From Gammaproteobacteria bacterium (GTDB lineage: Bacteria; Pseudomonadota; Gammaproteobacteria; HK1), in assembly GCA_022822245.1 (NCBI GenBank), contig JAJECB010000185.1:1-6345 (forward strand): a stretch of 6,345 bases of DNA, read 5' to 3'. How positions within the stretch are numbered: position 1 is the stretch's first letter; every line of letters begins with the position of its first letter. The translations under genes were made by a program, and so were the position numbers. The notes under the pieces were generated by a model that saw only the letters and a list, made by a program, of their open reading frames with translations, was not told where the DNA came from and ran no database searches. Of the stretch, positions 1-5,907 are shown piece by piece.

Positions 1-536
1 CCGCCGATGTCGTTGCCGTGCGCGACCGCCCCCACCCCCGCCGCCACGCTCGCCGCGGCTCCCCCCGACGACCCGCCGCAGGTCACCCCCTCGGGGTTCC
101 ACGGATTGCGGGTGAGCCCCCGGAGGGGGTTGTCGGTGAACGCGCGGAACGAGTACTCGGGGGTGTTGGTCCGGCCGATGACGACCGCGCCGGCCCGTTC
201 GAGGTTGCGCACCACCGGAGAGTCGTCGGGGGCGATGACGTTCGCAAGGCCCGCGACCCCGTTCGGAGTCGCCTCGCCGGTCTGGTCGACGTTCTCCTTG
301 ATGGTGACGGGGACCCCGTGGAGGGGACCGACCGGCGCACCGGCGCGCCGCGCCTCGTCGCGCGCCCGTGCGGTCTCGAGGGCGCGTTCGCGGAGATCGA
401 CGGTGACCGCGTTGAGCGCGGGATTCACGGCCTCGAAGCGCTCGCAGTGCGCCTCCACCACCTCCGCGCACGAAAGGCGCCCGGCGCGCGTCGCCTCCGC
501 CGTCTCGACGGCGCTCATCTGCCAGATGGCTCTCAT
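1..536 (-). CDS. Amidase-signature family enzyme, N-terminal part (cut by left edge)
   Basis: Hydrolase of the amidase signature (AS) family, which cleaves carboxamides through a Ser-cisSer-Lys triad. The visible 178 residues begin MRAIWQMSAVETAEATRAG and follow the AS pattern. The catalytic lysine is K80 in GVPVTIKEN. The glycine/serine loop CGGSSGGAAASVAAG lies at about 153-167, with S156 as the likely cis-serine. The reading ends in HGNDIGG, so the nucleophilic serine of the DIGGS motif lies just outside the window. The family is usually 450-500 residues, so about 60 % is missing. The ATG at 536 is preceded by GGAGG (551-547, 10 bases upstream) and AGAGG (544-540), and the protein starts where family members normally start. 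It lies 137 bases downstream of the acyl-CoA synthetase and is probably co-transcribed. AS enzymes range from GatA to aryl- and alkyl-amidases. Lack of gatB/gatC next to it argues mildly against GatA, but the substrate is unknown. Confidence 0.93.
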   Translation of the reverse strand, partial: MRAIWQMSAVETAEATRAGRLSCAEVVEAHCERFEAVNPALNAVTVDLRERALETARARDEARRAGAPVGPLHGVPVTIKENVDQTGEATPNGVAGLANVIAPDDSPVVRNLERAGAVVIGRTNTPEYSFRAFTDNPLRGLTRNPWNPEGVTCGGSSGGAAASVAAGVGAVAHGNDIG

Positions 537-665
537 TCGCCTCTTCCCTCCATTCGGGCCGCCGGCGTCCGTCTCTGCCGGATCACTCTCATCGGTTCCT
601 TCCCTCCATCAGGCGGGCGGTGCCTCTTCTGCCGGCTCCGGGTCATCCGTTCTCTCTTCCCGTCG
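511..665 (-). repeat. Degenerate tandem repeat (about 3 copies, period 54-56) of the amidase start region
   Basis: On the minus strand a unit of about 55 bases recurs. Each copy has a GGGAAG-type purine block, an ATG and a GGCAGA block. The ATGs are at 536, 592 and 646. The plus-strand TCTGCC blocks start at 518, 574 and 628. Full GGAGGGAAG blocks sit at 551-543 and 607-599, with a weaker GGGAAG near 661. The copy at 536 is the amidase start. From the ATG at 646 one open frame of 37 codons runs in frame through the ATG at 592. It ends in a TGA at 535-533 that overlaps the amidase start as ATGA. The predicted peptide is very basic (many R/K) and resembles no protein I know. The stretch therefore looks like a decayed duplication of a gene start rather than a clear gene. 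Translational coupling to the amidase is possible. Confidence 0.6.
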
Positions 666-673
666 AGGCCCCG

Positions 674-2392
674 TTACGTGTCCGGACCGCGGGCACGGTC
701 CCTTCCCGGCCGGCGCTCACTCCCCGGGGCTCCCGGGCTCGGCGCCGGCGGGCGGCGCTCGCGCGTCTGCCCGCGCTGCCGGTCCACCTCCTGTCGCCGC
801 AGCTCGCGGCGCATGATCTTCCCGGTCGTCGTGCGCGGGAGGTTCTCCACGAACTCGATCGCCTGGGGTGCCGCGTGCGCGGGCAGGTCACGCCGGCCAA
901 GGGCGAGGAGCACGCCCCCGAGTCCGCTCCCCGCCGAGGATCCCTCGCGGACCACCACGAACGCCTTCACCACCTCTCCCCGCGAAGGGTCCGGAACCCC
1001 GATCGCGGCCGCGAGCGCCACGTCCTGATGGGCAGTCAGGCACTCCTCGATCGCCCCGGGCCCAAACTGCACGCCGTCGCAGGTGATGACGTCGTCCGCC
1101 CTCCCGGTGAACCACAGGAAGCCGTCCTCGTCCTTGTGGCCGACGTCGCCGGTGAGGAGCCAGCCGTTCACGACCTTCTCCGCATTCGCCTCCGGGCGCC
1201 GCCAGTACGAGAGCATCGCCACCGGATCGGGCTGCCGGACGGCGATGTGCCCGGTTCCCCCCGGCTCCGCGAGCTCCCCGTCGTCGTCCACCACGTCGAC
1301 CACGTGGCCGGGGATCGGGACCCCGATCGCCCCCGGCCGGCGTTCGAGGAGCATCGAGCAGCCCCCCGCCACCAGGTTGCACTCGGTCTGGCCGTAGATC
1401 TCGTTGACCGCCGCCCCCAGTGTCTCCTCCGCCCACGCCATGACGTCCGCGCCGACCGGCTCGCCCCCGGTGAAGACGGAGCGAAGGGCGACGTCGTGCC
1501 GCCCGCCCGGCACCTGGGCCATGAGCTTGAGCATGGTGGGGAGCAGGAGGGTGTTGCGGACCCCGTGGCGGGCGAGGATGTCGAGGGCCTCTTCCGGGTC
1601 GAAGTCCGGGCGCGGCGCCGCAATCACCGGAAGGCCGTAGTACCACGCGGGCATGAGGATGTCGAAGAGCCCCCCGATCCAGGCCCAGTCCGCCGGCGAC
1701 CAGAGGCGGTCTCCGGCCTGGCCGAGGTAGTTGTTCGCGAAGTCCATTCCCGGGATGTGGCCGAGGAGGATGCGTTGCGCGTGGAGGACCCCCTTCGGCG
1801 AGCCGGTGGTGCCCGAGGTATAGAGGAGCACGGCCGGATCCTCGGCGCGGGTGGCCCGAGTCTCGTAGCGCACGGACCCGCGCTCGAGCTCCCGCCAGAA
1901 GTCGCGCGCGCCGTCCGTCTCCCCGTCCACCGTGAACACCGTCTCGAGGTGGGGAAGACGGTCGAGCGCCGGTGCGACGCGAGCGAAGTTCCCGATGTCC
2001 GTGACGAGCACCCGCGCCGCGCCGTCGGCGAGCCGGAACTCGAGGTCCTCGAGACCGAACTTCGTGAAGAGCGGCATCGACACCGCGCCGCACTTGAAGC
2101 ACGCGAGGTTCGCGACCGCGGTCTCCACCGCCTGGCCAAGCAGGATCGCCACCCGGTCTCCGGGCTCGACGCCGCAGGCCTCGAGGAGGTTCGCGCAACG
2201 GTTGGCGAGCTGCCGGACCCGGTGGAAGGTCCACTCCCGCGTGCCGCCCGCCTCGCCCTCCACGACGAGGGCGACCCGCCCGGGGTCCGCGGCGTGGCGA
2301 TCGCAGGCGTCGTGCGCCATGTTGTAGCGCTCGGGGACGTTCCACCGGAACCTCGCGTAGGCCGTCGCGTAGTCGTCGGCCCGGGGGATCAT
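674..2392 (-). CDS. AMP-forming acyl-CoA synthetase (ACSM/medium-chain-like)
   Basis: ANL-superfamily enzyme that activates a carboxylate with ATP to an acyl-adenylate and transfers it to CoA; cytoplasmic. It is 572 residues, a normal length. The N-terminus (DDYATAYARFRWNVPERYN, then CDRHA) is typical of ACSM-like bacterial synthetases. Visible motifs: P-loop YTSGTTGSPKG (191-201), SPADWAWIGGL (232-242), YGQTECN (333-339), TGDVGHKDEDG (414-424), GRADD (430-434) and catalytic lysine K525 in RTTTGKI. The A8 hinge, normally like SSGYRIGPxEIE, reads TCDGVQFGPGAIE (437-449), so the usual Arg is Gln. Residues from about 536 to the end form an Arg/Pro/Gly-rich tail outside the conserved fold. The ATG at 2392 fits the family start. 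It is preceded by GGGGAG twice, at 2405-2400 (7-base spacing) and directly adjacent. The gene lies 57 bases after the MBL gene and upstream of the amidase, so it is likely in one operon. Chain length or aromatic preference cannot be told. Confidence 0.95.
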   Translation of the reverse strand: MIPRADDYATAYARFRWNVPERYNMAHDACDRHAADPGRVALVVEGEAGGTREWTFHRVRQLANRCANLLEACGVEPGDRVAILLGQAVETAVANLACFKCGAVSMPLFTKFGLEDLEFRLADGAARVLVTDIGNFARVAPALDRLPHLETVFTVDGETDGARDFWRELERGSVRYETRATRAEDPAVLLYTSGTTGSPKGVLHAQRILLGHIPGMDFANNYLGQAGDRLWSPADWAWIGGLFDILMPAWYYGLPVIAAPRPDFDPEEALDILARHGVRNTLLLPTMLKLMAQVPGGRHDVALRSVFTGGEPVGADVMAWAEETLGAAVNEIYGQTECNLVAGGCSMLLERRPGAIGVPIPGHVVDVVDDDGELAEPGGTGHIAVRQPDPVAMLSYWRRPEANAEKVVNGWLLTGDVGHKDEDGFLWFTGRADDVITCDGVQFGPGAIEECLTAHQDVALAAAIGVPDPSRGEVVKAFVVVREGSSAGSGLGGVLLALGRRDLPAHAAPQAIEFVENLPRTTTGKIMRRELRRQEVDRQRGQTRERRPPAPSPGAPGSERRPGRDRARGPDT

Positions 2393-2449
2393 CTCCCCGC
2401 TCCCCGGCCTTCCCGCCGTCCGGCCATCCGCCCCGCCCTCGCCGGGAGC

Positions 2450-3478
2450 TCAGCGGCTCCCGAACTCCCACACCCCGTCGCCGCGGACCGCCCGCTCCAT
2501 CTCCCCACGCGCGATCAGCATGTTGAGGTGGGACAGGGTCTCGTTGGTCGCGAGGCGCAGGTTCTGCGCGTCGAGCTCGCGCCGGAAGAGCACGTCGACC
2601 CCGGCGCGGGCGGTCATCGGCCGCGCGCACGCGCGGTGCAGAACCTCGAGCCGCTCCTCGTGGTGCTCGCGCATGACCTCGATCCGGTCGAGCACCCCGG
2701 TGAAGGGCAGCTCGTGGGCGGGGAGCACCAGCGTCTCGCGATGCAGACGCCGGAACTTGGTGAGCGAGTCGAGGAACCGGGCGAGGGGATTCGCCTCCGG
2801 CTCCATCGGGTGCACGCCCACGAAGGGGGTGATCCGGGGCAGGATCTGGTCGCCGGAGAGGAGAAGTCGGCGCTCCTCGCAGTAAAGGCACGCGTGCTCC
2901 GGGGCGTGTCCGAACCCCGTGATGACCTCCCATTCGAAGCCGTCGATGTCGATCCGATCGCCCTCGTACATGCGCCGGAAGCGGCGCGGGATGGAGGTCA
3001 CCATCTTGTTGTACTCGGCCCCGCGGTTCTTGAGCTCGAAGATGTTCTCGGGCTCGACGTCGCACCGCCGGTAGAAGTCGACGGTCGCCTCCTCGGTCGC
3101 CTCCGTCGCGTCGATGGCGAGGAGCCGCCCCATCAGCCACTCCTCGTGGGTGATCCAGAGATCGGTCCCGTACGTCTCCGAGAACCAGCCGGCGTTGCCG
3201 AGGTGGTCGGGGTGGAAATGGGTCACGATGGTGCGGTGGACCGGCCGCCCCTCGCCGACCTCCTCGAAGACCCGGCGCCAGTGCGCCTGCACCTCGGGCC
3301 GGGCGATGCCGGTATCGACCACCGTCCACCCTTCGCCGTCGCGGAGCAGCCACAGGTTGATGTGGTTGAGGGCGAAGGGAAGCGGCATCCGTACCCAGCG
3401 GACGCCGTCCGCGATCTCGAACACGTCGCCCGCGTTGCCGATGGCGGCGAATGGATGGTGAACCGCATTCGCGGCCAT
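2450..3478 (-). CDS. MBL-fold metallohydrolase with C-terminal helical/winged-helix extension
   Basis: Metallo-beta-lactamase-fold hydrolase of 342 residues, predicted cytoplasmic with no signal peptide. The dinuclear metal site is complete: H87-x-H89-x-D91-H92 (THFHPDHLG), H195 in GHAPEHACLY, D210 in LLSGDQIL and H255 in VLPAHE. The early strand GWTVVDTGI (50-58) is also typical. After about residue 260 a helical, charged segment (EVMREHHEERLEVLHRA and on to ATNETLSHLNMLIARGEMER) resembles the winged-helix extension found in LACTB2-like and other MBL hydrolases. It suggests a thioesterase, lactonase or general hydrolase rather than a beta-lactamase. The ATG at 3478 is chosen because GGGGAGG (3491-3485) sits 6 bases upstream. 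The frame stays open further upstream, but that sequence has no family similarity and runs into a repeat. It is the first gene of the presumed MBL-ligase-amidase operon and diverges from the VOC gene. Substrate is unknown; hydrolysis of a CoA thioester or lactone in the same pathway is inference. Confidence 0.94.
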   Translation of the reverse strand: MAANAVHHPFAAIGNAGDVFEIADGVRWVRMPLPFALNHINLWLLRDGEGWTVVDTGIARPEVQAHWRRVFEEVGEGRPVHRTIVTHFHPDHLGNAGWFSETYGTDLWITHEEWLMGRLLAIDATEATEEATVDFYRRCDVEPENIFELKNRGAEYNKMVTSIPRRFRRMYEGDRIDIDGFEWEVITGFGHAPEHACLYCEERRLLLSGDQILPRITPFVGVHPMEPEANPLARFLDSLTKFRRLHRETLVLPAHELPFTGVLDRIEVMREHHEERLEVLHRACARPMTARAGVDVLFRRELDAQNLRLATNETLSHLNMLIARGEMERAVRGDGVWEFGSR

Positions 3479-3484
3479 GGACGA

Positions 3485-3491
3485 CCTCCCC
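3485..3491 (-). promoter_or_regulatory. Shine-Dalgarno site of the MBL gene
   Basis: GGGGAGG on the minus strand, 6 bases before the ATG at 3478. It decides the start, because the frame is open far upstream and another in-frame ATG six codons earlier has no comparable site. Confidence 0.7.
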
Positions 3492-3513
3492 GGCATGGTA
3501 GACCCGGACACGG

Positions 3514-3542
3514 ATCGTACCGGAAGCGGCGGTGCGGCCGAA
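3514..3542 (-). promoter_or_regulatory. Weak sigma70-like promoter candidate for the MBL operon
   Basis: On the minus strand TACGAT (3519-3514) matches four of six -10 consensus positions. It lies 17 bases downstream of TTCGGC (3542-3537), a poor -35 with two of six matches. It is about 36 bases before the MBL start. Such matches are common by chance, so this is only a pointer to where a promoter could be. Confidence 0.18.
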
Positions 3543-3596
3543 CCAGCCGGCCTCGCCGCTCGTCCCGCCGCCGGCCGACGGGCAACGGGGCCGTGG

Positions 3597-3678
3597 CCCG
3601 CCGGCCCGGGGGCAGGCCCCTTCCTCCGCGGCTCGTGCAACCCGCTGCGGAAGGAACCTGCCCCCGGGCCGGCTACGC
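3597..3678 (+). repeat. Palindromic repeat, copy A (inverted relative to copy B)
   Basis: An 82-base element that is itself a long imperfect hairpin. The outer arms GCCGGCCCGGGGGCAGG and CCTGCCCCCGGGCCGGC pair perfectly over 17 bases (arms start one base before 3601). An interrupted inner stem (CCTTCC with GGAAGG) follows, then a loop around CTCGTGCAACC. The same element recurs in reverse complement at 4329-4410 with four mismatches over the 82 aligned bases. It sits in the divergent region upstream of both the MBL and VOC genes. It could be a REP-like extragenic palindrome, a MITE remnant, or one end of a small mobile unit. Confidence 0.88.
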
Positions 3679-3679
3679 C

Positions 3680-3721
3680 GCTGGGTACCCCAGGTTCGGG
3701 GGCCGATGACGGGCACCCAGC
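3680..3721. repeat. Imperfect inverted repeat (11-base arms, 20-base spacer)
   Basis: GCTGGGTACCC at 3680-3690 and GGGCACCCAGC at 3711-3721 are reverse complements except for one base. It directly follows palindromic repeat A but is absent beside copy B, so it is not part of the repeat unit. It lies between divergent genes, where an operator could be, but there is no independent evidence of protein binding. Confidence 0.4.
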
Positions 3722-3878
3722 CGCCGCCACCTTCCCGATCGGGTTCTTCCATGCCGAGCAAAGACAGGCGGGACCAAGGTACCGGCGAAGAGTCACTGGG
3801 CCGACGCACACGAGTCCACTCGCTCGCCTCCCGCATCCGGAAATGGTTATGGTGACACCTGCCCGATGGGCGGGACGG

Positions 3879-3885
3879 AAGGAGG
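3879..3885 (+). promoter_or_regulatory. Shine-Dalgarno site of the VOC gene
   Basis: AAGGAGG with a 5-base spacer before the ATG at 3891, close to the ideal arrangement. It fixes the start against a much longer in-frame open stretch that reaches upstream through repeat A. Confidence 0.85.
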
Positions 3886-3890
3886 CGGCG

Positions 3891-4295
3891 ATGATCAAGG
3901 GTCTTTGGAACCACGCGATCAAGGTCGAGGACCTCGACGACGCGACCCGCTTCTACGTCGAGACGCTGGGAGCGGAGCTCCGGTACGCGAGCACGGTCCT
4001 CGGCTGCGACTATCGCCTCATCCGTCTCGGGGACGCCCGGATCCTCCTGTTCGACCGTGCTCCGTACGAGCACCTTCTCGACGAGCCCTTGCCCCCCGGC
4101 CTGCTGCACACCGTCTACGAGGTGGACGACCTCGACTCGCAGGTGGAGCGCCTGCGCGAATCGGGCTGCCGCATCCTCATGGAGCCGACCGAGATCGAGA
4201 GCGACTTCGGGGTCCGCCGGATCTGCTTCTTCATCGGCCCGGGCGGGGTGCGCACCGAGGTCATGCAGATCATCCGGGACAGCGGCCTCAACTGA
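3891..4295 (+). CDS. VOC-superfamily (glyoxalase/extradiol dioxygenase fold) protein
   Basis: Small metalloenzyme-type protein of 134 residues, a normal length for a single-unit VOC protein with two beta-alpha-beta-beta-beta modules. Module 1 starts GLWNHAIKVEDLDDATRFYVETLG; module 2 starts LLHTVYEVDDLDSQVERLRESG and ends GPGGVRTEVMQII. Candidate metal ligands are H8, H73 and E123. At the place where glyoxalase I and methylmalonyl-CoA epimerase carry a second Glu (IELL-type strand), the sequence reads RILLF (50-54), with Leu. The set is thus two His plus one Glu, as in extradiol dioxygenases, but a binding-only or other lyase role is equally open. The AAGGAGG site supports the start. It is the only plus-strand gene here, divergent from the MBL gene and convergent with the PaaK-like gene. 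It lies between two inverted palindromic repeats. A role with either neighbouring operon is inference. Confidence 0.92.
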   Translation: MIKGLWNHAIKVEDLDDATRFYVETLGAELRYASTVLGCDYRLIRLGDARILLFDRAPYEHLLDEPLPPGLLHTVYEVDDLDSQVERLRESGCRILMEPTEIESDFGVRRICFFIGPGGVRTEVMQIIRDSGLN

Positions 4296-4328
4296 CGCGC
4301 TGGCCGCCTGACCCCACGATTCTCGCCA

Positions 4329-4410
4329 GCGTAGCCGGCCCGGGGGTGGGTCCCTTCCGGAGCGGGTTGCACGAGCCGCGGAGGAAGGGGCCTGCCCCCG
4401 GGCCGGCGGG
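4329..4410 (-). repeat. Palindromic repeat, copy B (inverted relative to copy A)
   Basis: Reverse complement of the element at 3597-3678. The half containing the loop CTCGTGCAACC is identical over about 50 bases; the four mismatches lie in the other half. Its outer arms still pair over 13 bases. The changes CA/TG in one arm weaken the stem compared with copy A. It lies 33 bases after the stop of the VOC gene and 79 bases beyond the stop of the convergent PaaK-like gene. In this position it could act as a bidirectional transcription terminator, although no run of T follows the stem. Confidence 0.88.
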
Positions 4411-4489
4411 GCCATGCCCACCCGACGCCCGCGATTCGATGGAGTATCGGATGTTCCGTGGAAGCGCGGGCTCCCACCCGGAGGGAGGG

Positions 4490-5893
4490 TCAGGAGGCGG
4501 ACTCGTCGATGAGTCGCACCGGCTTCTGCCGGCTCTCGATCTCCGTGAGCGGCGCGGTCTCCCCCGCCCCGACCGGCTCGACCTCGACCGAGACCCCGAG
4601 GCGGGCGCGAAGGTGCCGGGCGATCTCCCGCGCGAGGGCGGGGGACGGCTCGATGCCGGGACGCACCTCCACCACCACCACGAGCGCGGACCGCCCCTCG
4701 CGGCGCACGAGCCGGCAGACGTACTCTCCGGTGAGGTCGGTCCGGCCCGCGAGGTGCGCCCCGATCGCATGGGGATAGACGTTGATCCCGCGCAGCTTCA
4801 CCATCGAGTCCGCCCGGCCCTCGAACCCGGTGATGCGCCGGAAGCCGATGCCCGAATCCGGGTCGGGCGGGAGCAACCGGGTCAGATCCCGGGTATCGAA
4901 GCGGATCACCGGGTAGACGGTGTCCTTGAACAGGACCGTCGTGCAGAGCGCGCCCGGCTCTCCGGCGGGCGCGGCCCGGCCCGATTCCGACTCGGGGTCG
5001 AGAAGCTCGACGAAGTGCGCGTCCTCGAAGACGTGCAGCCCGTCCCGGGAAGGCCCCTCCGCCGCGATGCACCCGGTGTCCGCGACCCCGTACCAGTCGA
5101 ACACCGCCGCTCCGCCCCACGCCTCCGACAGCGCCGCGCGGCTCTCCGCCCCGAGATGCCCGGAGACGAGCCGCACGGAAGGCTCGACGCCCTCCCCGCG
5201 CGCTACCTCCCCGAGGCGCAGGAGATAGTCCGCGAACCCCACGAGCACGGTGACCCCGAAGCGGCGCATCAGGGCGACCTGCTCGACCGACGGGGTGTCT
5301 CGGCCAGTGCCGGGGGTAAGCAGCCGCGCTCCGGTGAAGTGCAGGAGCGCCTCGCGGATGTAGTGCCCGCCGTTCACCATTCCGAACCCGTACACCGAGT
5401 GCACGACGTCGTCGTCGCGGAGCCCGTGCAGGCGATACGTGCGCGCGAGCAGGGCGTTCTGGACCTCCCGGTCCCACGCCCCGTAGAAGATCGGCTGGGG
5501 ATCCCCCGTCGTGCCGCTCGTGGTATGGAACACCGCCGAGTAGCGGCCGCCCGACCCCTCTTCCGGATCGCCCGGGGGTCGGTCCATCCCGTGGAAGTCA
5601 CCGAAGGGGGGATGGTCGCGCACGCTCTCCATGAGATCCCGCTTGGAGAACGGCGGGAGCTTCGAGAGGTCGTCGAGACCGCGGACGTCGCCCGGCTCGA
5701 GCCCCGCCGCCCGCCAGCGCCGCGCGTAGAAAGGCACCTCCCAGCCGCGGGCGACGACCCGGCGGAAGCGCCGGTCCTGGAGGGAGCGCAGCTCGTCGGG
5801 GCCGAGGCGGGCGGGGCCGGCGAGAAACGCCTCCCCGGCCGGATACGCCTCGAGAAGCCGGTCGATCCGCGCCTCCTCGAAGTAGCTCCCCAC
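4490..5893 (-). CDS. Phenylacetate-CoA ligase (PaaK)-like adenylate-forming enzyme
   Basis: ANL-superfamily enzyme of the PaaK branch: ATP-dependent activation of an (aryl)carboxylate to a CoA thioester or an adenylate. It is 467 residues, slightly longer than PaaK (about 430). Motifs: LQDRRFRRVVARGWEVPFYARRW (38-60), P-loop HTTSGTTGDPQ (123-133), DWYGVADTG (266-274), GLHVFEDAHFVELLDP (285-300), YPVIRFDTRDL (327-337), GRADSMVKLRGINVYP (359-374) and a C-terminal lysine K457 in SRQKPVRLID. Two motifs deviate from PaaK: the acidic residue after YG is Asp in VAD rather than Glu in (L/S/T)E, and DTRD replaces the usual RTGD. The start is taken as GTG at 5893, 14 bases after the MmgE/PrpD stop, because family similarity begins there. 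No good ribosome site is visible, so reinitiation after the upstream gene is likely. The frame remains open upstream but only as a shadow of that gene. Substrate is not deducible; phenylacetate itself is not implied, as no paa genes are seen. Confidence 0.92.
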   Translation of the reverse strand: MGSYFEEARIDRLLEAYPAGEAFLAGPARLGPDELRSLQDRRFRRVVARGWEVPFYARRWRAAGLEPGDVRGLDDLSKLPPFSKRDLMESVRDHPPFGDFHGMDRPPGDPEEGSGGRYSAVFHTTSGTTGDPQPIFYGAWDREVQNALLARTYRLHGLRDDDVVHSVYGFGMVNGGHYIREALLHFTGARLLTPGTGRDTPSVEQVALMRRFGVTVLVGFADYLLRLGEVARGEGVEPSVRLVSGHLGAESRAALSEAWGGAAVFDWYGVADTGCIAAEGPSRDGLHVFEDAHFVELLDPESESGRAAPAGEPGALCTTVLFKDTVYPVIRFDTRDLTRLLPPDPDSGIGFRRITGFEGRADSMVKLRGINVYPHAIGAHLAGRTDLTGEYVCRLVRREGRSALVVVVEVRPGIEPSPALAREIARHLRARLGVSVEVEPVGAGETAPLTEIESRQKPVRLIDESAS

Positions 5894-5907
5894 GATGCGC
5901 GACCCGG

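Larger units (their letters stand above)
3479..3890. other. Divergent intergenic region between the MBL and VOC genes
   Basis: These 412 bases lie between two divergently transcribed starts and should hold both promoters. They contain the palindromic repeat at 3597-3678, a second imperfect inverted repeat at 3680-3721, and a strong Shine-Dalgarno site for the VOC gene. The part from about 3722 to 3870 shows nothing I can name. Frames are open through the region on both strands, as expected at this G+C content, but none shows family similarity. Confidence 0.6.

Noticed and set aside
2389..2427. A 12-codon open frame whose TGA overlaps the synthetase start as ATGA, echoing the arrangement before the amidase.
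   Set aside because: Too short to distinguish from chance, no repeat structure around it, and the synthetase has its own ribosome site.
620..3709. A plus-strand open frame of about 1029 codons opposite the synthetase and MBL genes.
   Set aside because: It is antisense to two genes with full catalytic motifs, has no domain similarity and a composition (His/Arg/Glu/Pro/Val-rich) typical of a shadow frame in high-GC DNA.
3825..3853. TATGGT at 3848-3853 as a -10 element for the VOC gene.
   Set aside because: No recognisable -35 element lies at the proper distance, so the match is not better than chance.
3477..3890. Upstream in-frame extension of the VOC protein beginning at 3477.
   Set aside because: The extension translates the palindromic repeat and intergenic DNA, shows no similarity to VOC proteins, and an almost ideal AAGGAGG site precedes the ATG at 3891.
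3479..3922. Upstream in-frame extension of the MBL protein to 3922.
   Set aside because: It also translates the repeat region, and the GGGGAGG site 6 bases before 3478 and the family length support the shorter form.
888..5477. A minus-strand open frame of about 1529 codons running across several genes.
   Set aside because: It crosses real genes in other frames, including the VOC gene on the other strand and both palindromic repeats, and reads as Arg/Gly/Ala/Pro-rich shadow sequence.
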